Source: Luidia sarsii (Eukaryota > Echinodermata > Asteroidea > Paxillosida > Luidiidae). Taken from it: a stretch of 64,000 bases of DNA. The notes beneath the pieces were generated by a model. It was not told the DNA's origin. It saw nothing but the letters and a program-made list of their open reading frames with translations, and did no database searches. Shown here in pieces: positions 52,650 to 63,876 of this stretch (within the stretch, counting starts at the first letter, position 1; the number at the start of each line of letters is the position of its first letter). Location of the stretch: contig OX465102.1 of NCBI GenBank assembly GCA_949987565.1, forward strand, positions 19,355,493-19,419,492. The letters run 5' to 3'. The position numbers were made by a program, and so were the translations under genes.

Positions 52650-53985
52650 AAACCTTAAAGGGGGAGAAATGGGGATGGTGGGGGGGGGGGTGGCAGGATG
52701 AAAAAATTTAGGTCTTCAACTTCGTGAAGGGCTGTGACGAAGTGAAGCGACCGATCGAATGTTCTAACCTAAAAGCTAGCCAAAAGCTACATGTACCTTA
52801 GGTACGCACTTGGATCATGCTCATTGGCCGAAAGATTTTTGCTTGAATATCATTGGCTGATGGCACACGCACTACTTGTGTATCGCCTGAGGTTGGCTTG
52901 ATTCCAAAATAAAGTATCAATCTAATTATAGCCTACGAGCACTCCTTTGGCTCCATGGGCGACCTTGCTACATTACATGTACATAGATAATTAATTTTAA
53001 TGATGGAGATTGTCCATGGGGATGAAGGAAACTCAGGGCCATTTCTTGAGATGCTGGTAGGGTTTCCATGACACATGCAAGCCACCAATGTTTGTCATAA
53101 GCCTCTATGACATGACTCTTAATTTCTGCCAGTGTGATTGTTGGACTACCTGTCTGGGTTTGTTAATGTACGTGGGCCTACATACTTGTTCCACACTGGT
53201 TTGAGGGGGGGGGGTGGGCAGAGACGAGCGATCACAAGTTGCATGTTTCACCTATGCAAACCTAGGCTTCATTCCCAAATCTTTCTCGAAATTATTCAAC
53301 CCCAGCCAGTTGTCCATCAGGCTATCAAATTTCTTTCTCCTCCAAAGTGTAAACAACTACATTGCTGTCAATAAGTCATTAACACTATCAGCCATTTGAC
53401 TCCGTATGTCAGTTAAGTTCTCATCAGTAGTGTCATAGATTCTACTCTACACCACCAGGATGGCATGGTTTTTAAGTAAACGTACTGCATACCATGTACT
53501 GTACTGTCATTTGCACTATACCGGTATTATACAGTGCACTTGTATACTGCACAATGCACAAAATGTAGTTTTTCCTCTTACTAGTGAGTGTTACAAAAAT
53601 AACTCCAAAACCATGAGAGTGCCCATCCGCAGAGGTTCCCCGCAGCAGCAGCAGCACCTGATCGCAACGACAAATCAGGGCGCGAGTGGCGGAGCCAACG
53701 GCTGGCCGACGTTCCATTTTCCGGGCAGGGGTAACCTCCCCTCAGTCGCGTTACAGTATAGTAGAACTATGACTATGTTTAGGATATTTTTGGGGGGAAA
53801 CGGGAAATTTAAAAACGTATCATACTTCATTTACCTGTTCTTACCTTTTGCTGCACCTAAATTAGTGAAATTATTGTTCAGGGCAAACTTAAGAACATCC
53901 GCCGAGGGTTGCCCGAATCAGCTAAGACAAGGACACTTTGCAAGAAGAACACACCATCGTGTGAAGTACAGGTGCAACCGAAACG
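52650..53985. other. Mixed stretch, G-rich runs and one CpG-rich open segment
   Basis: G homopolymers lie at 52676-52690 and 53204-53212. At 53615-53750 a CpG-rich segment with CAG repeats (RRGSPQQQQHLIATT) is open on both strands, with no family signal. Confidence 0.35.
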
Positions 53986-53989
53986 AAGT

Positions 53990-54240
53990 GTGCTAACGCG
54001 TTATCGCGACCTCGTTAGTATTAACGCGTTACTGCGGTCAAAATGAATTATTCATGACTTCCCTATTCATTATTAACGCGGTACTGCGGTTAAAATGAAT
54101 ATTCATTACTTCCTACATCGGTTACTAACGCGTTAGGATCCATTTTAACGCGATAAGCCCTCTATTGTCCTATCGCGTTACTAACGCGTTAGGACCACTT
54201 CCTATCGCGTTAGTAACGCGATAGGCCATTCGTGCCACGA
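53990..54240. repeat. Array of AACGCGTTA-type palindromes
   Basis: TAACGCG words in both orientations (TAACGCGTTAT, TAACGCGTTAC, TAACGCGGTAC, TAACGCGTTAGGA, TAACGCGATA, TATCGCGTTACTAACGCG, CGCGTTAGTAACGCGATAGG) occur about ten times in 250 bases, separated by AT-rich (C/T)ATTCATTA spacers. It can fold into several alternative hairpins. Confidence 0.8.
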
Positions 54241-54354
54241 GACCTCGAAGGACAGCCCTAAACGCGAGACACCGCGATAAAACACGAGAATTGGAGGACC
54301 GTACATACATGCCCGGCCCGCCCAAGGCCATGGCCACGCTTGCGAGTCGAGTCT

Positions 54355-54700
54355 GACGAATTTTTCGACCACGGCCGAAGGAAGGTGAAAAACATGGTCG
54401 GTTTGTCGTCATTTTTGAAACCTCTAGTTGGCTTCCGTAATACAATTAATGAATCCCGAAAAAAGAAAAAAAACATCAACCATGCTATAAAATATGCGAG
54501 TAAAGGTAGTCTTCTTTTATTGTAAGGGTGTTTTTACAGCATTTTAAAATCATTTAGGTTTTCAGAAAAACAGAAAAGTGCACGGCGTGGATTTGTCGTA
54601 ATAAAATACAGTAAGTATTCCGACCACGGCCGTAAAAGGCCAAATTACCTGGTCGTTTTTACTCAATTTTTTTCTAGACCTAGTGTTGGCAAGCGTAGAA
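54355..54700 (+). repeat. Diverged ~252-bp tandem duplication
   Basis: CGACCACGGCCG occurs at 54368 and 54620, each followed by GGTCG, a T-rich patch and CTAG..TTGGC..(C/G)CGTA.AATA. Confidence 0.6.
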
Positions 54701-55554
54701 TAATAAATAAATATTAAGTATTAGTTCAAATATATTATTGGGAGATATTAAAATAGGAAATAACTGGCTCTAAGTGTAGCTTATTCTGTCGTCAGCTGAG
54801 TTTGTTTTCAGTCGTCAGGAAAACTAAATCCGAATCTCCGCCATAGCGGTCCGACTGTCAGCCCGGCCAATCCATTCTAGCCTCGATTAGCGTCAAGCAA
54901 TTCTTGAGGGTCATGCTAACAAAAACCCGACAATATAAATTATAGCATACCACATTCAAAGTTTCTCAAACCCAACTTTGGGCTTTACAATATCGTAATT
55001 TTATTTTTGAATATTTAACATGAGAACTATTATTTATTCGATGAATTTATATTGGCCGTCATCTTGCCCATATACCCTCATGGACAAACCCCCCCAAGAT
55101 TAATGGACTGGTCCAGATCCCCGATACAGTAACGAACAAGATGGAGGGCAAGGTTTCTCGTTTTTCAGGCACGAATTGGTTGATTTTCTTTGCCTTCTAA
55201 AAAACTTGTTAGGCTATTTTTGGCTCTGAATGTATGCTTAAGATATAGATCTTGTTTGAAATCAATATAGTTGGCAACTGGTTGAACTCTTTTGATACTG
55301 CTGACGGCTGTTTATGATTTTTAGTCTGACCGTTGCTGGATCGTACCGTATCTCGATTGTTTTGGTTAGAATATGGAGGTTAGAACGGGCTTGTCTCGTC
55401 ATGTTTCTGGAAATCTGGCCGTATAAAAATTCGCATATCCATTGAAAAACATCCTTTCATTGTTTTCTATACCTTCCTTTCTTTCTGTACCTACTTATTG
55501 TTTCATTCATTTATTCTTTCGTATTATCCGAGCGGTCTTCCTTCCCCCTTCCTT
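54700..55554. other. Gene-free stretch
   Basis: AT-rich DNA without recognised coding, RNA or repeat content. Confidence 0.45.
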
Positions 55555-55725
55555 CATGGGGTCGGGCCGCGTCGATGCCGGCTCCGTTGGCCCGCGGGGC
55601 CGGCCGCGCCGGGTGCGGATCGAAGCGGCTGCCTCAGCTGCCCGTCCGAACTCGGAGTCTCTCCCGGTCTCAGCGGTCGGCGGCGGGGCGGCGGGCGGCC
55701 GACATTGGGATCATTCCCATGACCC
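55555..55725. other. Isolated GC-rich island
   Basis: About 170 bases of roughly 75% GC, dense in CpG (GGGCCGCGTCGATGCC, GGCGGCGGGGCGGCGGGC), with sharp borders in AT-rich DNA. Open frames on both strands are only Ala/Gly/Arg/Pro-rich. It could be a CpG island, an rRNA-expansion-like fragment or an insertion; I cannot decide. Confidence 0.4.
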
Positions 55726-56089
55726 TCTTTTTCCTTTAAGGACACATTAAGTACTCAAATCTTTTCTTTTATTTTCTTCATGTTTGTAGTGTTTGACGGC
55801 CTGTTCACCAGCAGTCCAGCACCATCATAAAAATCTTGAATTTAAAATCCCATCCTCACTACTGTTTGACAAGGACCGGTGCAATGTTGCACGGGGCAAA
55901 TTGTTAAATCTCTGCATTCATCATTATCACTGTTGTGTTTCTTGGTTTTTTTTTATTCAAATTTCTTGGGAGGGGGTGTTTATTATTTTACGTTTACTTT
56001 CATTTTTATTTTGATTGCTTGTGTTCGTGTTTCTACTAATTACTAACACATTTGAAATAGCCCATTGATGTCTGATGTTACCCTAAGTT

Positions 56090-56580
56090 GACACTACTAT
56101 CAAATTTTCAAAGTTTTTCCATTCCCTGGAATTATTATTTCGTCCCCTCGAATGATCATTTTGTTCCCTTGAAATCATTTTGTTCCCACGGAATATTCTT
56201 TTGTTCCCTCAAAATGTTTGTTTCGTTCTCTAGAATTATTATTTCGTCCCCTCGGAATATATATGTTCGTTCCTTTGAAATGTTATTTCATTCCCTTGAA
56301 ATGTTATTTCGTTCACTCAAATTATTATTTAATTCCCTCAAAATAATTTTGTTCCCACAAATTATTATTTCGTTTCCTCGAAATGTTATTTCGTCTCCTC
56401 GAAATGTTATTTCGTTCCCTCAAAATGTTATTACATTCCTTCGAAATGTTGTTTTGTGCCCTCGAAATAATTTTTTTCTCTCAAATTATTATTTCGTTCC
56501 CTCGAAATGTTATTACGTTCCCTCGAAATGTTGTTTTGTTCCCTCGAAATGTTATTTAATTCCCTCAAAATAATATTTCG
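56090..56580 (+). repeat. 21-bp minisatellite in an open reading frame
   Basis: About 22 degenerate units of TTCCCTCGAAATGTTATTTCG. Because the unit is 21 bases the frame stays open for 161 codons, translating as repeated F-(V/R)-P-(S/R)-K/N-C/V-Y/I. There are no gene signals beyond this. Degenerate inverted units (GAGGGAATTATTTC) appear at 57380-57430. Confidence 0.88.
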
Positions 56581-56696
56581 AGGGATTGAAGAAGAAAAAA
56601 TCGTACTGCGCTTGTCCCCATAGGGGCTCTGTAAACGCCTTACATGACACCGTGTAATATCTTCAATCGACTCGCAATGTTTACCGGTAATTAAGA

Positions 56697-56760
56697 ATAT
56701 TTATAAGGAGGGCCTGACATTTCGATCGTAGCAGGACCTTTCTAAATGCAGAATGCCTGT
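56697..56760 (-). mobile_element. Left arm of the hairpin retroelement
   Basis: GGGCCTGACATTTCGATCG then TAGCAGGACCTTTCTAAATG: one arm only, no tail. Confidence 0.6.
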
Positions 56761-57510
56761 TATCCTGTTTGTGACTTTGACTTTTATTCATTAAGTTAAC
56801 CTCCATCAATTTAATAACATTCGTTCTTTTTCATTCATCATTCTGCAATTCTCCATTCACTTAAATTTGTTGGCTGTTGTCTCGCCAAACCACCTGATGA
56901 CCTGCTACGGTAGGATTGACACCTAGGAGTTTTGGGTAAGGATCTCCTGTTGAAGGCGTCAATGGACCGGGTGAGATGGATGCCCCTAATACACTGACAA
57001 AGGGGTCCGAAACTACTCAAACTGTGTAAAATGTCTACTGTTTTGTGTAGAAAGACTATCAGTGGATTTAACAGCAGTGCAAAAATAATTGCAATTTGGC
57101 ATAGCCACTAAGCAAGCTAATAAATTTGTCCAAGATAAAAATTACTTAGCCAAGTATTTTGATCATATTAAATTTGTGCAAGGCTCAGTTTGAGTAGTCG
57201 TGGTTTTAGGGACCTGAAAAGTTTTGAGGGAAAAATAAATTTTGCTTCCCAAGGTCATAAACGGTGTTTTGTGGGATTGACATTTGTTTAATGATCAGGG
57301 CAGAGTGAAATGAGGAAAAAAGGAATGGTGGAATTATTGTGAGATAATGAAATTGTATTACGGGGGAAATAGCAGTGAGGGAATTATTTCTTTCAACAAA
57401 ATTATTTTGCCTGAACAGATTGGTTTTGTAAGGGAACAATTTTTTTTTTGAAGTACCGGTACCATAACAAAATAATATTGAAAGGAACTAAAGTCTAGTA
57501 CAGTAGTAAG

Positions 57511-57632
57511 CAAATGTTATTCCATGGAAGGGAAAATATTAATAACTTGTTTACTATTATGAGTATGGAACAATATGGATGAGAAGTCAAAATGAAAAAA
57601 AATAGTAGAGGACGTAGTGTCTTGTAAATAAT
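57511..57632 (+). repeat. ~120-bp direct repeat, copy 1
   Basis: AATGTTATTCCATGGAA ... ATTATGAGTATGGAACAATA ... GGACGTAGTGTCTTGTAAAT; recurs at 58226-58366. Confidence 0.88.
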
Positions 57633-57689
57633 TTAAACCTACAATTATTGTAGGGCTGAGTAACAAACACCTCAGTAAGATAATACACA

Positions 57690-58115
57690 GCCATCCTGCA
57701 TGTACTGTACATCATGTACTGTACACGATACGTGTAAAGCCTGTACTGTACATGTACTGTACATGTACACAATGCATGTACATGACTGTGTACATGTACA
57801 CGTACTTGTACATTGGCTGCTTTCTTCTAGACCTCTAACCTCGCATATACCGCTGCTGCTTTGCAACGCGTCTGGTTGGCCCCAGAGCAAGGGTGGCCTC
57901 ATATGTAAATATGGTTATATTTAGACTTCAGTTACAACTGTTGCAGGCAGATGCCTATGATACAGTATGAACGTTGAACATGTGTGCGCGCGTGCCCTGT
58001 ACATTACATGTAACGTACTAACTATAGTACACGTCCTAGGGACATGTACAGTACATGTACTGTACACTACTGTACAGTTCAGTACGTACAATGCATCATA
58101 GTACTGTGTATACAT
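57690..58115. repeat. TACATGTAC-rich tracts flanking a unique segment
   Basis: Two blocks (57695-57815, 57990-58110) of GTACATGTAC/TGTACAGTAC words like that at 4815-5060. Confidence 0.8.
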
Positions 58116-58225
58116 GCAGGCTAGGCCAATCTTAAATTTTTCAGGGTTGTATGAGACAAAATGATATCCCTACACATTGAGGTACGATAAAGTGATTTAG
58201 TATATTGAAGCCTTTAAAGTAAGAA

Positions 58226-58366
58226 AATGTTATTCCATGGAACTGGGGAAAATATTAATAACTTGTTTACTATTATGAGTATGGAACAATATGGATGAGA
58301 AGTTAAAAAATATGGATGAGAAGTCAAAATAAAAAACTAACAGAGGACGTAGTGTCTTGTAAATAA
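58226..58366 (+). repeat. ~120-bp direct repeat, copy 2
   Basis: Sister of 57511-57632 with a ~20-base internal duplication (ATATGGATGAGAAGT). It ends exactly where the LTR begins. Confidence 0.88.
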
Positions 58367-59069
58367 TGTCGCGGTCTGGGAGTTGAAGACTCCAGCCCTT
58401 GGAGGGGTGTGGACTCCTCCTCGATGTGGGTGTGTACCCTCCGAATGAAGACACCACAGACACTTGATTTGGAGTTAGACCAGTTTTAATTCTCCCAGAT
58501 CTTTTTTCCCTTTAATACAAAAAGCATTACAAAAACTTCTAATTCTACATTCCACTATACAATAAAAACAATACAATAACAATGACGAACAGTTATAGCA
58601 ACTAACAAAGACGTACGATCTCAAGGCAAACTCAGAGATTGGATGGACAGAACGAATATTGAGTAGTAGTGAATTCCAGAGATGGGGCCAGCAATAGGAG
58701 TTCGAAGATCGATCACCCCATGAATTATGAGCATGAACATTGATTAGATACACATTGTCAACCAGGTAAATTAAACAGAAAAGAAATTACTCTTACCCAA
58801 AGAATGGGGAATACAAGGCTGCGCTCGATCTCTCTCTCACCAACTGGTTAACGACTGACACACGCCGTTTTTACTGCCCGTCCAGCTTACTGGAAACCAT
58901 CACACCAGAAACCCACGTCCGCATCATCACGGAGAGAGAGAGAGAGAGACCAAGGGAGAGCACACGAGAGAACTCTTGAGAATGCGTGCTTGTGCGCAAG
59001 CGCAATCTGATAAGGACAGGGTTGCCATGGGGACAATCACCCCACAATGGACTTATCCATACCCCCACA
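58367..59069 (-). mobile_element. 3' LTR of a Gypsy-like retrotransposon with adjacent polypurine tract
   Basis: On the minus strand the segment starts TGTGGGGGTATGG and ends ACCGCGACA, giving TG...CA termini over 703 bases. Immediately upstream (59070-59084) is AAAAACAGGGAAGG, a polypurine tract as required beside a 3' LTR. A GA-dinucleotide run lies at 58931-58951. No matching 5' LTR or pol gene is present; internal sequence fades out by about 59540. No terminal 5-bp duplication can be tested because only one end is present. Confidence 0.6.
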
Positions 59070-59719
59070 CCTTCCCTGTTTTTGAACCATGCGCCCTCGA
59101 ATGGTTAAATTCATACAATGAAAGAACATGAACTTTCTTCTTAACTGGTATAGTTACAACAAAGAATAAGACATGGAAACTTAGCAATCTACACAAGACT
59201 ATCATTTAACGCATAAGAAATCTCCAGGACCAAGACTAGATCAGAGTGGTGCACACCACGTCCGCTGAAGCGGCAGCCTCTTCACCAGTCGTGTCCAGAG
59301 ACCCAAACGAAACAAAAACCAACAGAGCCAAATTAATACAATACTATATCGTTACTTACTACGTCACATATAATAATTGTTCCAACTCTCCACTTCACCA
59401 TCAAACCAAGCCACGAGGAAATATACCGATCCAGTCAACCATAACCTGTCCAATAATAAACCCCATCAAATTAAGTAATGGCAGTTGGCCAGTTCCCCGT
59501 TCGACAACGCTTAGAATGTAACCTCTGAGATCGTCGAGGTTCCACAATGACAGGTATTCACGCTAAGAGTTCAGTACAATAGCGCCCCCACTTGACCTCC
59601 CATAATGCTCTGCGGCATTCGTCCTCTTTTCTCTTAGCGGCAGGTCGGGTAGGACGTGTTTACTATCTCCTCCCGTTTTTTACGCTAGAGATACTCTCCT
59701 TTCACACAATACGAGAACA

Positions 59720-61225
59720 CCCAGTACGAATTCACAGCTCTCCCATTCGGCCTTTCCACCTCACCCCGCGTCTTTACGCGAGTAGTGAAGGCGGTTGGGG
59801 CTGCACTTCGGAGGCAAGGAGTGATGATTTTCATGTATCTCGACGATTGGCTCATTGTGAGTCAGTCTCGAGAGGCCACCATGGCCGCGCTGGGCCTCAC
59901 GTGGCGCATCACCTTGGACCTCGGCTTCATCATCAACACCGAGAAGTCGTGCCCTTGCCCTACTCAGTTCCCAGTCTTTCTCGGAGCATCCATCAACCTC
60001 CAGAAAGGACTGGCTCGTCCTACAGAGGAACGCATATTGAATCTTCAACAATGCGTTTCCCTGTTCCTGCAAGCAACGGTGGCTCCAGCAAGAGCTTGGC
60101 TCAAACTGCAGATTAAGGATGCGTCCCATCCAACTGCACCTACTCTCCCACTACCAGCCAAAGCGCCACCACATAAACCATCTGGTGCCGACCACTCCTT
60201 GGCTACGTCCGCACCTCCTGTGGTGGTTGGATCCGGCCAACCTCATACGGGGGCGTGCCTTTCGCAGACCTCGTCCGTCCGTGGTAATCACGACAGACGC
60301 GTCACTTTCTGGCTGGGGGGCCACTCTGAACCTACGCCAAGTATCAGGTCAGTGGGACCCCGAGCTCCGCACAAGCCATGTAAATATACTCGAGATGCTG
60401 GCGGTCCTCAATGCCCTCCATCGTTTTCAACCCTCGGTTGCGAACAAGTCGGTTCTGGTTCGATGCAACAATACCACAGTCGTGGCTTACATCAACCACC
60501 AAGGGGGGACAAGATCTGCCCAACTGTGCGCACTTACTTGCAAACTCTTCCATTGGTGCATGCGTCACAAGATCATCATATCGGCAGCACACCTCCCAGG
60601 CAAGGAGAATGTGACAGCCGACGCTCTTTCCAGAGGATGGGTCATCCCAACAGAGTGGACACTGCACCCACAAGTTGTTCAGTCGCTCTTCCTCATGATA
60701 GATCGGCCACAGATCGACCTGTTTGCATCCCGAATGAATTATCAACTGCCAATATACTGCTCGCGGACTCCCGACCCCGATGCATGGCAGACAGATGCAT
60801 TAGCAATACGATGGGACGGCCTACTGGCATATGCCTTCCCCCCGTTCTCTCTCATCCCTCGCGTCCTAACGAAGGTGGAAGAGGAGAACTGCATGATCCT
60901 CCTAATAGCTCCGTTCTGGTCTCGTCAGCCGTGGTTCTCAAGACTAACCCGGCTCTTGGTACACAGACCGGTAGTTCTTCCGCAGAGAGTGGACATCCTG
61001 CGTCAACCCAGCTCGGGTTTTCTTCACCCAGCTCCAGAGGGTCTCCACCTGACGTGCTGGGTGCTGTCACGCAATCTCTCTGCACGGCAGGACTTTCTCG
61101 ACAAGCTGCAGCTATTGCAGCCTGCAGTCGAAGGGCGTCAACCAGGAAAGTCTACAATAGTAGACTACGTCATATTTACAAATGGTGCAAGAGTAGATCT
61201 CTGCATCCCCCCAATACTTCTGTAG
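59720..61225 (+). pseudogene. Second DIRS-like RT/RNase H/methyltransferase ORF, 5'-truncated
   Basis: It begins inside the reverse transcriptase (QYEFTALPFGLSTSPRVFTR) and keeps FMYLDDWLIV, the catalytic YxDD. A frameshift near 60115 leads to the RNase H part: ITTDASLSGWGATLN, VRCNNTTVVAYINHQGGTRS, HLPGKENVTADALSR. The DIRS-specific methyltransferase-like region follows: PQIDLFASRMNYQ, PDPDAWQTDALAI, YAFPPFSLIPRVLTK, IAPFWSRQPWFSRLTRLL. The Gag part and the first RT half are missing. Sequence is only distantly similar to the DIRS at 41-46 kb, so it is a different family. Confidence 0.88.
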
Positions 61226-62141
61226 GGGAGGTTGCAGATTTCCTGGTATACCTATTCGAAAGGGACCTCTCTGCGTCCACAATTCGAAATTATCGCTCTG
61301 CCATCGGAGCTATCCACCTCGGCTTCCCGGATAAGTCGTCGGTGTCAGACAACAAAGCCCTGAGCCAATTAGTCAGGGGAATGTTTGTGTCACGTCCACC
61401 AACGCGAAGGCTGATACCTTCTTGGGACCTCTTTAATGTACTGTCCTCATTATCGAGATCTCCATTTGAACCAATGGGCAATTCATCCCTACTGTATCTG
61501 TCCATTAAGGTGGCCTTTCTGTTGGCAGTTGCCACGTCAAGACGACGTAGTGAACTGCACTCTCTTACGATTGAGGCGGGCCACATCCGATGGGAACCAG
61601 GAGGTGTCCGTCTTATTCCGAAACTGGGTTTCTTGACAAAGAACCAATCGGAATCATTTTCGCCTCCTGACATCTTTGTTGCGGACATCAAATCGTTTTC
61701 ATCCATTCCTGATGTCCGGTCTGGTGTCCGGTCAGGGCTCTGAAGTGGTACGTCAGTAGAACTAAAACCCTCAGAGCTGGAAATTCTCAACTGTTTATTG
61801 CGACAACCCCGCCACATCAGCCGGTCTCTCGAGACACGATTGCTCGCTGGCTGGTGTCAGCTATCAAATCAGCCATGAATCTCCTGGACATGGAAGCAGG
61901 TTGCCCAGTCCGTGCTCATGATGTCAGGGCGGCATCCACATCATGGGCCTTCTTTAAAGGCGTCTCCATAGGTGACATCACTCAAGCTGCGTGTTGGAAG
62001 ACCCCCAACACCTTCACAGAGTGCTACCTGAAGGATGTTCTCCAGTCAGAAGGCATGGCTGGGAGAACTGTACTGGAGGCGGCCTCCAGATCCTCCCTAC
62101 AGCCTCATGGTGCTCTCCAGACAAGACACCCTGTAGACTAG
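61030..62141 (+). pseudogene. Second DIRS-like tyrosine recombinase (one frameshift)
   Basis: It overlaps the end of the RT ORF in another frame. The arm-binding domain reads SRRASTRKVYNSRLRHIYKW and ASTIRNYRSAIGAIHLGF. The first catalytic Arg is in LLAVATSRRRSELHSLTI. After a frameshift near 61735, KTLRAGNSQLFIATTPPHQP and RDTIARWLVSAIKSAM lead to AHDVRAASTSWAF (HxxR) and AACWKTPNTFTECYL (Trp and Tyr). Catalytic residues are complete apart from the break. It ends HPVD-stop at 62141. Confidence 0.88.
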
Positions 62142-62550
62142 GTGAGTTTTACACCTTTTTTCATGTACATGTAATTTATGGTGTCATTAATCTTGTGCTT
62201 ACTTTACCTAAACACAGGGTTAAGTGATGTCGTTATCCTTCTGGTCATCACCTTGTTTATGCACAGACTCTGAGTTGGTTTCTTCACCCTTCCAGAGTGA
62301 ACAAACCCAAATGGTGATAACAAACTCAATGGGTCTGTGGTTCTCATACAATAGCATCTTGCATACCCACCGCCTTAACTCGGTGCTAGTCTATGCATAT
62401 GTAGATGGCTCTACAGGTAAGTAGAGTGACGTAGACTCCCTCCCCACAGAAGTGTGGTAAGTGTCTACGATCGAATACTTACCTGTAGAGCATCCCTCCC
62501 TCCTCCCCACTACTCGATTCTTGGGGTTCCGACCTTGGAACGCTCGAGGA
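62142..62550. other. 3' non-coding end of the second DIRS-like element
   Basis: CTCTACAGGTAAGTAGAG (about 62409) and ACTTACCTGTAGAG (about 62479-62492) are inverted repeats around a 57-base loop containing GTCTACGATCG. A second small hairpin GGTTCCGACCTTGGAAC follows at about 62525. Terminal repeats in DIRS-like elements contain such paired sequences; the complete end structure cannot be shown because the 5' end is lost. Confidence 0.55.
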
Positions 62551-62689
62551 AAGAGGAAACTTTTTTCCAATACAAACTATAAAAAGCACAAATAAAAAGT
62601 ATTAAAAAAACTCATTACATTTTAAAATGTATTTACTAACACGGTCGTTAGTAGCGCCACGATTAATCTGGGTCTAAAAAGTGGAGGCT

Positions 62690-63640
62690 AAACATTTGTA
62701 CTGAGGTTAGAGGGCCCATTTTTTTGGGGGGGGGACTAGGCATATTGCATACTGAATGGACTCAGTCTGTGTGTTTTACTTAATTTCGATGGCTAACAGT
62801 TATTCCTTTATAATCATTTCCGCAGGAGGTAAACATTTTGTCTCCTTTGGTTTCTCTTTACATAGTTTTCAACTATAGTGAAGACAAGAACGTTGAATTT
62901 CAAGGGGCCCCCGAAGCATCTGCCTTTACTGTACATGTACCTCTGCACGTGACCACCATGCCAAGAGCCTGTCAGTCAAGAACGTTGAATTTCAAGGGGC
63001 CCCCGCAGAAAATCAAAGTTGGGAGTATGATTACTCTCAACTGTGCGGGTGAGCCCCTTGAAGCCACAGTGCTGTGCATGTCTGGTAAGTTATGAATTCA
63101 TATGCAAAGGGTCTCTGCAATATCTATCACAGTCAATTTGATGTCATCTAGAGATTTGAAGGTTACAAACGTATTGACAAGCTTCTTTTTCAGAGTGGAG
63201 TCAGAAATGTGTTATCTGATGTATCATGTACCTTTAAAATATCCTCATGAAAATAAGGGTACTATTGAAAGGTCATGTCAGGAACACAGTTTAAAAAAAA
63301 CATGAGAAGAACGTTAACTTTCAAACTGCAAATTAATCCCTCTGATTAGGATTGATGAAAAACTCCTTCACTAAGTGATGAATTCATTTTGGCAGCAAAT
63401 TCAGTAAATTAACAGTTAAGGGATAGATCTGCTGGATTTTTGTTTACACAATCGGGTTTCTGTTGCATGATCCCGTGATGATATCACAAATTAAAATTTT
63501 CTCAATTCTAATAAGCATAAAAACAGAGAACTTGCAAATACACCGCAGACACTAGTGTGTAAAACACTTGCCTGTTAGCAACATTGCAAAACAGTTCTGA
63601 AGCATTGATTTTATTGATTAGATCTATATTGCAGCTAGCA
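62690..63640 (+). repeat. Inverted duplicate of 49138-50040
   Basis: Same order of landmarks as the earlier copy, on the plus strand. It extends beyond it to the second exon at 63775. Confidence 0.88.
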
Positions 63641-63842
63641 ACCCATAAAGCTTTCATAGTGAAAAAGTCTGTTCGAAATTTTAAAAATCCTTGAGAGCAG
63701 AACAATTTCCTTGACATATACCTGTAGTGATGTACTGTATTTTTGATTTTCTTGTTTCTTTGATTTACATTCAGATGACCGCACAGTGCTCAACGAAGCG
63801 GACCGCCAGTATGGCATCAACCTGTCAAGAAAGAGAAAAGTG
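62866..63842 (+). CDS. Two linked exons of an unidentified gene running off the window
   Basis: Exon A (62866-63084) follows TTTCTCTTTACATAG and encodes KNVEFQGAPEASAFTVHVPL and then SRTLNFKGPPQKIKVG, LNCAGEPLEATVLCMS, with donor GTAAGT. Exon B (63775-63842) follows TTTGATTTACATTCAG and encodes DRTVLNEADRQYGINLSRKR then KV, with donor GTAAGC. The two join in phase (TCT G|AT GAC, Ser-Asp-Asp). Exon A contains a 92-base internal duplication of the AAGAACGTTGAATTTCAAGG stretch, which shifts frame between copies yet stays open. The exon-A twin at 49709-49867 lacks this. The gene continues to the right. Family not recognised; it could be host or transposon. Confidence 0.55.
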
Positions 63843-63876
63843 GTAAGCATCAGTTGATAAAAATGCAAGGTGTAAT

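Noticed and set aside
56090..56580. CRISPR-like regular repeat
   Set aside because: Unit is a degenerate 21-bp minisatellite without unique spacers, in a eukaryotic context.
59246..59521. 91-codon plus-strand open frame next to the LTR
   Set aside because: No retroviral-type pol or gag motif on either strand; likely decayed internal DNA of the LTR element.
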